Shown piece after piece: positions 12,917 to 24,815 of a stretch of DNA of 64,000 nt. Below the pieces are notes generated by a model, which searched no databases, was not told the DNA's origin, and worked only from the letters and a program-made list of their open reading frames with translations. Both the position numbers and the translations under genes were made by a program. This DNA comes from Ectocarpus siliculosus (taxonomy: Eukaryota > Sar > Phaeophyceae > Ectocarpales > Ectocarpaceae), in NCBI GenBank assembly GCA_000310025.1, contig FN649759.1, positions 815,723 to 879,722 of the forward strand, in the 5' to 3' direction. The stretch's first letter is position 1. Each line of letters begins with the position of its first letter.

Positions 12917-13811
12917 GGACGAAGATCACGTCTGAGACCACGCAGAGGTCGAACGTCTTGGTGGCGGCACGGCGTGCGCGTCACTGATGGTGTGCATTTC
13001 GATCGCCAGGGGTGGCGCGTACACGGGGTGAAAGACGATCAAGTCTATGCCAAACCGGGATTGGATGACAACGATACTGTACCATTTGTCTCCCTGTGCA
13101 TTGTGAGAGTTTGAGAATGATAGAACCATCAGCGCATATTTTGAGCTCGCTACAGTACGAACCGCTAGCGCACTGCCAATACAGAAGAGGTCTGAGATCT
13201 CGACAATGAGAACGGGTTGCCTCCTTTCAACAACGAACAGAGGTGGATGAAACACCGTTGAACGCGAGGGCCGACGATTGAAGCTTAAGCCAAAAGGAGT
13301 CGCATGTTGGGTTTCAGCAAGGTGGTGTACGGAACCAAGCGATGTGTGTGGAACCACGGGCGCGCGATAGTGTGAATCCATTAGATTAGTTTTGGGTGGC
13401 TGAAAAGGATCAACTCGGTGGATCCCTGTTTTGGACACCAGGCCGAAGCACAAAGAGACGCTGGTCGGTGTGGACAAGAGTGGCAAGGGACGTTCAAAGT
13501 CCATCCAAGATCACCTCGCGGGCCGGTTATAAATGAGAAGCCGCTCATGTGGTGATGTGGCACCCCTCCTCCTTTTGCTCCCGGTGGTGACGATTCAGGA
13601 TTACTACAGTACTTGCCCCAGAGTAGACTGAACGGGACGTACGTGTCCATTGCTTACAATGCAGTGATATTTGTGGTGGTGCCCAACACGGCAGCATTAG
13701 TTTAGTACAATAGGCTACATGGCCGTCCCACGCAGGTTCCTGGCTACTGGTTCCTGGAATGTTTCACTCTGGATCCCCTCCGAGAAGTAATAATAAACTG
13801 GATTACCGGTC
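12917..13811. other. 3' flank of the LTA-synthase-like gene, no convincing gene
   Basis: Holds the expected 3' UTR. A 192-codon frame is open on the minus strand (12926-13504) but shows no recognisable domain, no splice continuation and overlaps the 3' UTR, so I do not call it a gene. Confidence 0.4.
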
Positions 13812-14127
13812 GCCCCGGTGGTCTAGTTGGTGTCCTCGAAACCTTCTAGAGGTCAGGCCAAGGGGTTTGAACCCCGGCGTAAGCGAGCTGTTCTTGCAAA
13901 GTGAGTTTTTCTCTCGCTTCCGCTTGTCCCCTAGTGGATGGCGCTAGTTCGTGTGTACACAGAGGGAAGAGAGTGCTGAACTCTTCGCACATTAAAAAAT
14001 GAAGGCAACGTACCGCAGGAGGGGAGGGTAGAGAGGGGTCCTTCTGTGTGACCACGGGTTGGAGTAAACGGCACTATAATGGTGCTGTGAGCGCTGATTT
14101 GACGTGAACACAAAAAAAAAAAAAAAA
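13812..14127 (+). mobile_element. tRNA-derived SINE with poly(A) tail
   Basis: The head resembles a tRNA-Glu/Asp gene. TGGTCTAGTTGG at 13819-13830 matches the polymerase III A-box consensus in full, and GGTTTGAACCC at about 13864-13874 matches the B box with one change. The acceptor stem does not close and the T stem has only three good pairs, so it is not a working tRNA. About 240 bp of unrelated body follow, ending in an A-only run at about 14110-14127. Head, body and tail in this order are the SINE layout. Confidence 0.6.
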
Positions 14128-14754
14128 ACAGCACGCTGCTGTGTAGACCATATCATCAGCGACAGCAGCAGCAGGAGGAGCTTCACAGAAGAAGTGGAAG
14201 GCACATCGGGCAGCAAGGTCTTATGTTTGTTTAGAAGTGGTGAGGTGTGTCTATGTCTCGGACACAAATGGCAACCGCCATACCGCCTCACACCAAAGAC
14301 GCGGCTCAACTATGACGCGGCGCAACCGCCGTACAAATCAAATTTGAACCGAGCTCGCCGATTGGTGAATCTCTGACCAGTCACCAGCGATCAACAAACA
14401 ACGGACCTTTCGAGCGGCGAGTCTCCTTCCGGCTTCGGCCACATCAAGCATGTCCGCGTTGTCCGCCTGATACGCTTCGTGGCCCTCTCTTCTCTCTGGT
14501 ATAAGTCGGTCTGAGAGACGTGGTTGCTTTGCTGTCAGGCATTGTGGGCAGCAGTGCGTTCGCACGAACAAACAGTTGCCAAGCGGTGTTGAGAAGCAAG
14601 AACTCTCTTGATGATAACGTCGAGTCAACAGCCATCCCCAATAGCTGACGCCGAGAGACAGGCGAGACACGAAAGGGGGGTTAGACGACATTATCTCTCT
14701 CACTCTTAACGTTTTACGCAGAACTGCCGAACAGGCGAAGACCTTCTGAGAAGC
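14128..14754. other. Upstream region of the NHL-repeat gene
   Basis: No exon was recognised. It presumably contains the promoter and 5' UTR of the gene that starts at 14755. No regulatory motif could be assigned with confidence. Confidence 0.35.
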
Positions 14755-17700
14755 ATGCGGGCACCGACAGCAGCGGCCACGCCGCTGGTGGTGCTGCCGC
14801 TCATGCTGCCCATGACGCACGGTGTGGCTCTCTCGCGTATGTTCGCCACGAGACAAGCCAGCCTCGACCAAAGCGGACCCGCCGGCATGATTCGCGGGGT
14901 ACCGCGTGCTGCAAGGCTCGAAGCTGGCAAGAGAGAGGGCGGAAAGATATCAAGGCGCAACACAGAGAGTTTCGGTCCGCTTGCCCTCTTGGACGTATGC
15001 TACATGACGGATGATTGCACCCCTGGGTTGTATGTGGTGAGCCAACAAATTTGCTTGTTGCGCAGTGTAGTAGAGAACCAAACGCGAGAGAGCAGTAATA
15101 TTTCTACCGCTACTACTGTGGGTGCAAGGTCGAGAGTGCCAAGCCATCTTCAAGTACGTAGCGCCACTCTTGAAAGTTACAATATGTCTTGCCAGGAATG
15201 GCAGCGGCCTCGTAGTCTGGGATTCTCAAAGCATTGCAACTAACGCGTGACAGGGCACCGGTCGATCTACCGCTTCCATACCTCCATGTTCTCCTTTGAT
15301 ATTGGCGCGCTCAGTTGCGCCCGTGTATGCTTTGTGCCAGCAACTGTTCCAGTAGATGGGGCGCTGCCCTTCACCACGGCTTCCAGGATGCTTCGTCGTG
15401 CTTGCGATGCCATCCAGATCTCCTTGTCAGATTCTGCAGTGCATATTTCTCCCAAAAGAGCTTTGATCACCAGCATTGATGGCAACTGGACCTTAATTGT
15501 GATATCGCGTCGTACTTTTTTACACACACTCGCTGTCGTTTTGCTCGTGACCCCTCCGACACACGATCGACCCCGTGGATTTCAGGAAGCCGGATTTCGG
15601 ACACAATGCGAGAAAACGCCGTTTTCTGGCGGAGACACCGTTTGCTGCAAACCCTTTGCGACACCATGTGACTCGGACAAGGTAAGCTACGTTGCGTGCC
15701 CGAACGAGGCACTGAGATGCTACCGAAACACGTCTTGTTGGGCCCACCAGCGGCCCAAATCCAAAAGCGATGGTTCCAGTCATCATTTGAAAGAATGGCG
15801 AAAACCGGTGCCGGAGCCGCTTCACTACGTCGAAGACGAACAAGCGCAATCGATTCGTATTCCCTTTCCTTTTGTGTTTGCGCATCATCGGTCTCACATT
15901 AATTGATGCAACGCCTCATGCTATTGTCCCTTGCATCAGGCTTGCTGCTCCGGCAACTGTGACGCTAGCCATGCCCGGTGCGACGACGCGGTCGTTCCGG
16001 CTCACCCGACGGACGAAGAGCACTCCCACGAGGATGATTTCTACTCGGATGAGATTGCCTACTACTCGGATGAGATTGCCTACTACTCGGATGAGATTGC
16101 CTACTACTCGGATGAGATTACATCCGACACACCGAAAGACAGCTCTGGCGACATCATGGCCGATCAGCAGGACGGTGAGGGTGGTCAACTGTACGACGAT
16201 GGGGAAACTAGCTATGGCGAGTACGACGATGTCCAATATAGACATGACAAGTACGATGACAGGATCACTGGTTCCGGCCTTGATCGGTATTGGGACGGAT
16301 ATTCTGGCCGATACAGCTTTGGCCAGTACGATTACACGACCAGCTCGGAGGACACTCCACGCGCGCAAGACAATCCGTTGGCGGAAGATTCAGGCACGCG
16401 TCTCTATGAAGACCGTGTTGGGTCTCCGGACAACAACCACGATGACGAGAAGGGCACCGAATTTCCACCCCCACATGATGAAACAAGTGGAGCTTCTCCG
16501 AAAGCTGACGGTGCTCATGAAGGCGGCGAGGGCGAAGAGTCCACGACTGGCCCCCTCTCGACATCTTCGACCGAGGAGAGTTCTACCACCATCTGTCAAC
16601 CGGACTACGCCGCAGGGACAATCGAAACGATGGCATCGTCAGAAACAAGAGTCGAGGCGGTTGCTATGGACTCACAGGTAGCGTCGAAATGTCAAGTCAT
16701 GTGCTAGGGAATACGGGAGAGGTGGAAGCATGCCCCCCAGAACACCTATTGCGTCACGATTGCCCACCGGCATAATCAAACGGCAGTCGCACGTTGTTTG
16801 CAATGGTGAATTCGGTGTGCAAGATCAATGCGAAAGGGTCTTGTCTGCAGATTATGTTACACGCTTTAAGTGGCCTCGATTGGCGGCACCCGTGATATCG
16901 AGCACCATACCCAACTACTGCAGTTCTCGTCCTGTCCCCTTGTTACGGCCGACAGGGAAATGTGTTTTACTCCGTCAGCAAAGGCCAGAGTGCAGGCGAT
17001 GCTATACTGAGGGCGACGTCCTCTTCCCCCTCTAGTGTTAACACCAATGTAGACACCGACAACGATAACGATGGTGATACCGTCGTCTACGCCGGCACCG
17101 GCATAATCCTTGCAATGGCCATCGATGCCGACGACAACCTCATCTTCACCATGGAAGACGCGCCCGCCGTAAGTGGGGGGGTATTCTTGCTCTCGTGGCG
17201 GCAGATCAACCCGGGCGGCGGCGTTGGGGCCGAGGATTCCAGTGGTACCGGTGTGTCTATGTACGATTCCTTCTTCGAAATGACTTCGGAGACTGAAACC
17301 GCAGAGACTTCGGCAGTGAGCCTAGCCGCCGGTCTCGGTCCATTTTTGCCTGGCGTCGCCGTATGCCCCGTCACGGGAGACGTGTACGTCACAAGGGGTC
17401 ACACTGGAATAGCGAGGCTGGTCAAGGGAACCGACGGGAGTTTCGGCCAAAAGGTCAGATTTCCTTCGTCGTGCGCTGTGAAAACCGCTTGCCTTGGCAA
17501 GACAAGACCATATCATACTGTTTGCAAAGCACGAGCAAGGCAAGTCTCTACAGTACAACATCAACCAACGGTGAAGGCAGCGAAGCAACCTGTGGCTGTC
17601 GTTGTATGTATGTGTTCTGCTTTCCTAGGAAGTGAGGTGCGGAAGATTTTTACTGACTGAAGACGGACAGGGAAAACGTTTATTTGTACGACAGAGATGG

Positions 17701-19177
17701 AGGCAATAGCTGTCCCGCAGTTAGCTCTCTACCACGCTAGTTTGGTGCCGCGCGAAACGGGTGGTATGTTTTTTTGGCCAACGGAAAATACCTGTCGGTT
17801 TTGTCAGTGCCCACATGACTCGGCCTTGACGTCTCTTCGTTCATACCATCCCCCACCGACAAGATGGAATGGAATATGGTGGACATGGCCTTCAAGGACG
17901 GCGTGAAAACTCGAGCGCCGCTCATGGTATGGGACATCGCCGTCAATAGCATCGGCATCGTCTACTTCACAACATACGTACAGGTATGTCCCCCGCGGCC
18001 ACGAGTTTTTACGCTGCGAGAGTAACACATAGGAGACATAGACAATAGGTGTGAACTCATTAATCCTCAGGGAAACCCTAAACCCTACAGTGGTATGCAT
18101 GAAGCCTTACCGTGTACTGAAGGAAGCAACTGGTATTGGCGTCCAAACAGACACATGAACCGACAAGGTGCGTCAGAGTATTTGACGGCCAGCCCTGACT
18201 ACAGCCTGACGTCCGACACAAGGATCCCGCATCACTTTCCGCATCCCTCGCTACCCCCGCGACAGCTTCACCCCACTTGCCTCCCCTCATCCATCCTCCT
18301 CTATTCGCGAGCAGGGTGTTGTGCTGAAGGGAATATTCCCCCGGCAGGGAGGCGCCGCTCAGGTGCGCCTTGTAGGCGGCAAGTGGGACTCGGGCGTTTC
18401 AGGTTCTTCAGGGGACGGTGGGAAGGCCCTCTCGGCGGTGCTGGCCTACCCAAAGGGAATCGCGGTGGATGCTGACGACAATATCTACGTCGCCGAGTTC
18501 CAGGGAGAGAAGATCCGGAACATTTCTACTAGTGGGATTATCTCCACGTGCGTTGGCACGGGAAGCACGGTACGTGGGTAGGCTCCGCATATGTCATGGG
18601 GGGGGGCTACTGTAGGAAGTAGGGCTGTTGGCGTTGTCCGCAGCGATAATATGTGCCGTGTTTCAAACAAAGCTTGATGCATTTCAAAGACGAGAATGTT
18701 TCTGTCGAACACTTTGCGCTAACAAACCATGGGGTTTCCGTATGTAGGCGTTTGGGGGGGGGGGGAATGCATCGACAAAAAACTCAGAGAAAGGCCATCA
18801 TTTTTCACCGCTCTTCCTCGGTAAGCGTTTCCCCCGTCCTCTGTTCGGTCTTGGTTTTCCATGCAACACGGGCACGCACAACACGTAAGCGTCCAATCGC
18901 AATCATGTTCCTGTTCCTCACTGAAGCGTTCGAACTCTTGAGCAACCACACGCGTATCTCATCCCACCCGACCGTGCATTTGAACATTCGCCTATGGACA
19001 CAACTTCTATCTTCGGGCAAGGCGTATGAAGGAGATGGAGGACCGGCATCGGAAGCTGGCCTTGACTTACCCAACGCCATTGCTTTCATGCCGAGCACAC
19101 CTGGAAGCAGGATGGCAATCGCGGACTTCGGTCACAACGCCGTGCGCGTCGTCACGCCGACCTCGCTTTGTCCCTGA
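14755..19177 (+). CDS. Secreted NHL-repeat (beta-propeller) protein with cysteine-rich head, 7 exons
   Basis: Exons: 14755-15036, 15586-15681, 15940-16677, 16956-17453, 17864-17983, 18315-18569, 19022-19177, giving 714 aa. Every intron is phase 0. The start at ATG 14755 gives a signal peptide (MRAPTAAATPLVVLPLMLP). Residues about 80-145 carry ten cysteines including two CC pairs, over the junctions of exons 1-3. Residues 161-188 are four identical YSDEIAY repeats inside a long Asp/Glu/Tyr-rich, low-complexity stretch. From about residue 373 come propeller blades: ILAMAIDADDNLIFTMED, GVAVCPVTGDVYVTR, VWDIAVNSIGIVYFTTY, YPKGIAVDADDNIYVAEF, then GDGGPASEAGLDLPNAIAF, all typical of NHL repeats. 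Probably secreted or cell-surface; partner unknown. The exon 3 donor (GTAGCG) and the exact gene end are the least certain points; more blades could lie downstream. Confidence 0.8.
16042..16120 (+). repeat. 21-bp coding tandem repeat (4 copies)
   Basis: Four almost identical 21-bp units (TACTCGGATGAGATTGCC plus TAC) encode YSDEIAY repeats in exon 3 of the NHL gene. Near-identity at synonymous positions points to recent slippage or expansion. Confidence 0.95.
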
Positions 19178-21091
19178 GAGGATCATCTCAGGAGCAAAGC
19201 AGATCCACTCGAGTGCCTGTCGCCATTCGACCAGACAACAGTTAGGTGTGCGTGTAACCCTCAGAAACGGTTAGGAGGAAGTCGACGAAACTCTTGCCGT
19301 CTAGGAATACAGCCAAGCCTGTTGACATTGGATCGTGTGGGCGAAAGGCACGCAGTTGTTCTATAGGGTTCCTTTTTTCGCAGTTTGGCGTGAACGTAGT
19401 CGAGGAGGGATACTGAGTGAGAGCACACAATCCTCGCCGCCGTTTCGTATGAGGGAGAGTCGGTTGACAACCGAATCTTGCCGCGTGGAAGCCGGAATAC
19501 GAATGAATGAGAGGGTGGGATGGGCCGTCAATTTGGCGGTAGGTGAGTGAGACAAACTCGAACGTTAAAAAGTTGCCAAAGGTCTTCCTACCACAGCAGG
19601 CCTACGCAGGAAGTATGTAGAGGCTAGCGCCTCTCGGGAGTACCACACACGGGAAAATTATATCACCGGGAAGAGTGAGAATGTAAGGGGGGGGGGGGGC
19701 ATCGAAGCACAAATCTGGAAACGGACCACCATCGCTCCGCAGCTCACGAGAGTTGGAAATAAATGTTTCTGTAGGGTTCCCTGTTTTTTCGCAGTTTGTG
19801 CCGCGGTTCGCGTACGGTGACAATATCGTTGTAGACAGAATACAGTAGGCAGACGACGGGTTTTCAAAAAGTAGGGCGCATAAAGGAAAGGGGGACACGC
19901 ACACGGGGGGGGGTTCACTTAGCGACAGACCAAGATAGACGAACGAATACCAGCAAACTTCATGCAATGAAATAGATAAAAGGAAATCGGGTTGTGCATA
20001 ATTGTGAAAGAGAAACGTGTTGGGGGTCAAGACAGACCAGGAGGGAGCACACAGTGTAGACAGATGAGTAGGGCTGGTTCAAGTCTGTGTACAGGCTTCA
20101 ACATTTCAACATCAAAACCCGGGAAACCAACTAAACGAAAAGTACGTGATTTAAAACAGGTTGTTTGGGCTCGGTGTTACGACTCTGCCAATCCTCCAGA
20201 GTCACTGCAGACCCCAGCAGCAAACCTATGCAGTACCTATCTAGCCGAATGATGCGTCACGGAGGACGAGCTACATGCCATACTCTGGTGGTGTTCAGTT
20301 GGAGCTGTGGCTGCTGCCAGCGTACTTTCCTTGTGACACCCAAATTGCTGCTGTGGTATGGGCTGCATCGTTGACTCCTCCTACTCTCTAGAGATCGTTG
20401 CCCTGTAATACCCCTGCCATGTAAGGAGCATCGCATCGTCCCATTTTTCGATTTCGTGGCAGACACCTGGGGGTGGTACTGTACGTTTCCCCCCGGCCTT
20501 GAGAAAAATCAAGGGTCATAAGATACGTGGCAGCTTGGTGCAGTGCGCACTTCGGAAAGGTACTTGACTAGAAAAGACAAGCCTTGCGTAGGTGGGGCGG
20601 GGAACACTCAGCCAGGCGTAAACGCTCCATCTCAAAGGGTACGAATACATACGTCCCAACACATCATGTGGCGCGGAAGCGAACCAGAGCACTCAGAAAG
20701 CACCAGCAACAAAAGCGACAACCAGAAAGAAAGACAGATGAGAGAGAGAGCAAAGACCCTTCGTTATCGCCACTACAAGCTCCGTAAGCTACACCATCAA
20801 TCCTTTGTATCAACAACAGCCCCAGGACTGCGGACACGAGGGATGCAGCCATCACAGGGCAACGGGCGCAAACCTACGAAAAATTGCTAGACAGACGCCG
20901 CCCAGCTGTAAAAGCAACCTTGAACACCAACACGGGGCATGCCTCACCACCAGCTCTAGCACAGCCATACTCACGAGCACTATAATACTCTCTCAACAAT
21001 GACCTATAGGGTATGAACCTCCGATCTATCCCCCCCAAAAAAATCACGACAAGGATCCCCTTCCCCCTAGACTAATGGATGGATGACGTCG
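19178..21091. other. Convergent intergenic region, no gene recognised
   Basis: Lies between the 3' ends of the NHL gene (+) and the phosphatase-like gene (-). It contains poly-G runs (for example 19687-19699) and a short dispersed motif, TAGGGTTCC...TTTTTTCGCAGTTTG, at about 19365 and 19771. No exon with domain or splice support was found on either strand. Confidence 0.4.
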
Positions 21092-24000
21092 CTAATCGTA
21101 CGACAAGGCTTCTCCCCTTAGGCACTTCTCGAACAGGTTGTCGACGCCGTGCTGAATAATGTCCACCAGCACCTCGAAGCCCTATAATAGCATTCGAGGA
21201 TCAACATCGGCAGTGAAGCACGCAGGGTCAGTGCATGCGCGCATCATAGGAGCGGGTTCATGCGGCATTCGCAAGGAAACGAGGGCATGGGGTGAGTCGA
21301 GAAACACACCGCTGTGTGCCCAGCATGGCCGACAAACGACGTACAGTATATCATGAGAGCTTTACCAGTGCCATTGACCTGTCGTCAACAGATGGAAGAG
21401 ATATTCTGCAAGGGGAGTAGAATGTCAGTTTTGCTTGTGTGAAACGTAGCACACATTGGCGTGATTGGGGCCCAAAACCAGCGATGAACGAAAAAGATCA
21501 TTCATTTTGAAAAATTCAAGATAGCCGAAGGTCTGGGGTCCTCCAAAAAAAGAAACGCGATTTTCTTAACCGGTACACACGCAAAAAAAATCCGCTCTAC
21601 GACCCACAGAGACGTCCGGAGATCCTGCTGTTCCACGACACCAAAACCGCTCCAAAAAAAGTCAGGGTACACGCAACACATGCAGTCAGTTACCTCGCGG
21701 CCGACGTAGTAGGGGTTCGGGATGGTCTCAACCTCGGGGTACTTTGTGCCGTACGAGAGCAACGACCTCGTCTTCTTCGCGGCGATGTCGCCCTTGCCCC
21801 AGTGCTTAGCGGCGGTCATGATCGCCTCCACGTTGTCGTCATCCTGGTGATACAACCGCGTCAGACGAAGTGGCGGCAGGTGTGCCCGGTCGAACCCACG
21901 AGGAAGGGATTCAGCGGGAGTAGGCGGGGTGCAACGGGAGTAGGAGGGGTCAGCGCCACTCTGCGTCGGTCGGTGCATGCTGCAGAGTACAACAGTACAA
22001 CACCGGGTTCAGAACAACGTGAGGCCTTCCATTGATACCTGCGAAACTTCAATCTGAGCACCCCTTCACACGCACACACACCCTTGCGCACGTATAGTCA
22101 CGAAAATCGACTTGAGGTGTACGCTAGCTCCGTTTCGTCCCTGCATGACTATAGAAGATGCAGAGGCACGGAAATTTTCTGCTACGGAACGGCTCAGCCA
22201 GTACAGAGAAACGTAGTCCTACGACCAGTACAGAAAGAGGCCGTCCTAAGCAGATTTGGCATTCGGCGTCACGTCAATCAATCACAGCATCTACCAAGAC
22301 TGCCCAAAAAAAAAAAAACCTCCAACAAACAACAACTCACAATTCCGAGGATGACGTCAAACTTGTCGAGGTCGGCGGGCGTCAAGGGCCGCGATCCCCC
22401 TCCCTTCATGTCGAGCCCCCTCGTGGTAATTCTCCTCTGTGCCGCCGTTACCTCGATGCGGGGGTCCGGCTCCTGCCCGCGGAAGAGGACTTCTCCACCT
22501 TCTTTATACCTGTACGAAAAAAAAAAAACACCTTATGATTTACCATGTCATAATAGTGAAACCGTTGGAGAAAAAAATCGTGGTGTCTACGGTCCGTAGG
22601 GGGTCGGGGCAGTCGTGTGATTGCGTGATCCGGCGGCGAGAACGTTGGTGGCAAGGGTACACAGAACGGCGAACTAATCACCATTCGCTCGCTCATGGAG
22701 CCGACCCCTAAACTGTTTCATTCACGTTGGTCACCTCGGAAAGAACGAGCTGACCGAACCACTTCGAGCTGCTCCTATATTTCAAGTGTCATGCGGTACC
22801 AGTTGAATGGTTTGAGCCAAGCAGCATGTTTTCGGGACCCCCAAGCAGGAATTGTTGGGGCCTCTTTCTGTTATGCTTGATCGTCAGAATAACGACCCGG
22901 CTCTTGCTAAACAACCCCCACAAAACAATGTCAACGTCAACATCAAGCTTGGCATGAAACTAAATACTAGAAATCACATCAAAACGTGTGTGTAGGATAC
23001 CGCGACCCTTTTCAGAGTGGAAACGGTACTAACAGGTGCTCCAGGAACACACCGTGAGGATACTTACAGGCAAGCAAATGAGTACTTTCATATGCTGCTG
23101 GAATGAAAATTCTCAACCTACGTTTCATCCATACCCATTCCCATCCATGAAGGAGAGTCATGGATAAACGGGAAAGATGCTGCTGATGTTGTTAAACACC
23201 CCGGTTGACCTCCTGTTCCTACCCGTCAAAGAGACGAGATTTTCCAAGGTGTTGTACTTACCCTTGTGAAACAACCAGTGGTGTGTAGCCCATTCGGCTA
23301 GAAAGAGGTTCGTTTTCCTCCCGATGTCGACTACATGCCCACGAAAGCCAAAGACCAGACCAGGGCACCTAGATTGGGGTTCGCTGGGCCTATGAACAGC
23401 GGACACACACCTCCAAGGCGGTGACGTTCGGCACTTGGGAACCTTGCTGGTTTCGCGGACCTCAAAAACAGTACCCCCCTGGTGCTTATCACTCACCAAT
23501 CTGCGGGGCCCCCTCCGGTCCCGCAAGAGTCCACCTCCCAGGTTTCCTCGCCCTCCTCAAACACCCCGAACTCGTCCAAGATCTTCTTGTTCAGACAGCC
23601 CTCCGCGCATGGACTGATCGGCAAGACAAGAGGCATGCCCGAGGAGGCGAAGAGGGGCAAAAAAGGATTTATATCCAACAGTCCGGATCAAAGAGCGACG
23701 AAAACCACCTCCCCGCAGTGACGAGAAAAAAAAAATGCAATGCGAAACTGTAGCGACACTCGACAAAACGTGTGAAGAAGATTGATGATGAACTAAGCCT
23801 GCGACAAGAATCAAGCTGTCGTAAACACGAGCGACGTTTAAGCACGGTGCTCCAGTAAACAGCGTCGAACGCCAGCAAGATCATGATGTGCTGGTGCCGG
23901 TGCAGGCCTACCTGGGCTTGCCAGGAGAGCCTCCATCAACACGCACACTACATATATGTATCCGCTACTAGATATACCGTGGAAGTCATCAACGTTGAAC

Positions 24001-24657
24001 ACCACCAAGTAACTACACTGTCGATGTCTGCCCATGCCAATTCGGCCAAGAGCGTCCGCGCGCGGACTCGTCAGCCTAACGGGCCCAAAAAAGGCCCTGG
24101 CTCGCTTTCGTCAGCCTCACGAGTCCAAATATCCTTGCTCACCAATATAAGCATCCCTTCTCGAAAGCAGGACACAACCGACGACAGCGGTCACACATGC
24201 TCTAACCTCTCCCTCCGCCTTCGTAGGCGCGACGGCAAAAAAAAAAAAAAAGTATCTGAGTCCACAGCCACACTTGCCCACCTGCAGATCTTCTGCCCTC
24301 CTTACGGCTCCACCAACCCCTTCCGCTTGCTGGGCGTGAAACAAGTACTAAGAACAACAAAGGCGTCGAAATTTACACGAGATGCTGAAGTTTCGTCGAC
24401 GAAACACACCGACAGCAGGGCACCGACAGCAGGGTTTCTAACCCTCTGGCCAACCCCCCGTACAAGACAAAAAGCGAGAGCACAACAAACCTTGTCATAA
24501 TGTTGTACAGGCACACGAACAATACCCTCGATATGTCCGTCCCTCCGACGCACTCCCCCGCCATCATCCTCAAGGGCTTCCACGACGACGACGACGATGA
24601 CGACGACCGCCAACATCTTGCCGCACGATCCCGTCGTCGAGCGTCGCCACCGGCCAT
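21092..24657 (-). CDS. Low-molecular-weight protein tyrosine phosphatase homologue, apparently catalytically dead, 5 exons
   Basis: Exons on the minus strand: 24657-24491, 23613-23497, 22509-22341, 21843-21694, 21181-21092 (stop TAG), giving 230 aa with all phases joining. The alternative start at 24567 gives 200 aa. The fold's landmarks appear in order: RVLFVCLYNIMTSPCAEG (P-loop region), WEVDSCGTGGGPADWYKEGG, GQEPDPRIEVTAAQRR, RPLTPADLDKFDVIL, DDDNVEAI, NPYYVGREGFEVLVDII. In active enzymes the P-loop is C-L-G-N-I-C-R-S and the general acid is the Asp of D-P-Y-Y. Here the nucleophile C49 is kept, but the Gly is Tyr, the second Cys is Met, the Arg is Thr (T55), and the general-acid Asp is Asn. 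A poly-Ser tract precedes the domain if the first ATG is used. I infer a pseudophosphatase, possibly a phosphotyrosine or partner-binding protein. Confidence 0.83.
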
Positions 24658-24793
24658 CGCCGCCGCCCAGTTGAAATGCCCGACGGATGCCGGTGCCACC
24701 CCTACCGCACTATTTGTACCGGAGACTACGGGCGTCGACAGCAGCAGAGAGTTTGACACTGTCGAGGGCGAAAAGAAGCGTGTTCAAAGGGGG

Positions 24794-24815
24794 GATGTTA
24801 TGTTAACATAACATC
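24794..24815. promoter_or_regulatory. 22-bp perfect palindrome upstream of the phosphatase-like gene
   Basis: GATGTTATGTT is followed directly by its exact reverse complement AACATAACATC, 137 bp upstream of the ATG at 24657. Such perfect dyads can be dimeric transcription-factor sites. The regulatory role is a guess; the symmetry is plain in the sequence. Confidence 0.45.

Noticed and set aside
12926-13504. 192-codon open frame on the minus strand
   Set aside because: No recognisable domain, overlaps the 3' UTR of the LTA-synthase-like gene, and has no splice continuation.
13812-13884. Possible functional tRNA gene
   Set aside because: A and B boxes are present, but the acceptor stem does not pair and the T stem has only three proper pairs. 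A SINE head fits better.
16678-16707. Exon 3 of the NHL gene reading through to the stop at 16707
   Set aside because: It would separate the signal peptide and acidic region from the propeller, while splicing at 16677/16956 keeps phase 0 like all the other introns. Kept as the less likely alternative.
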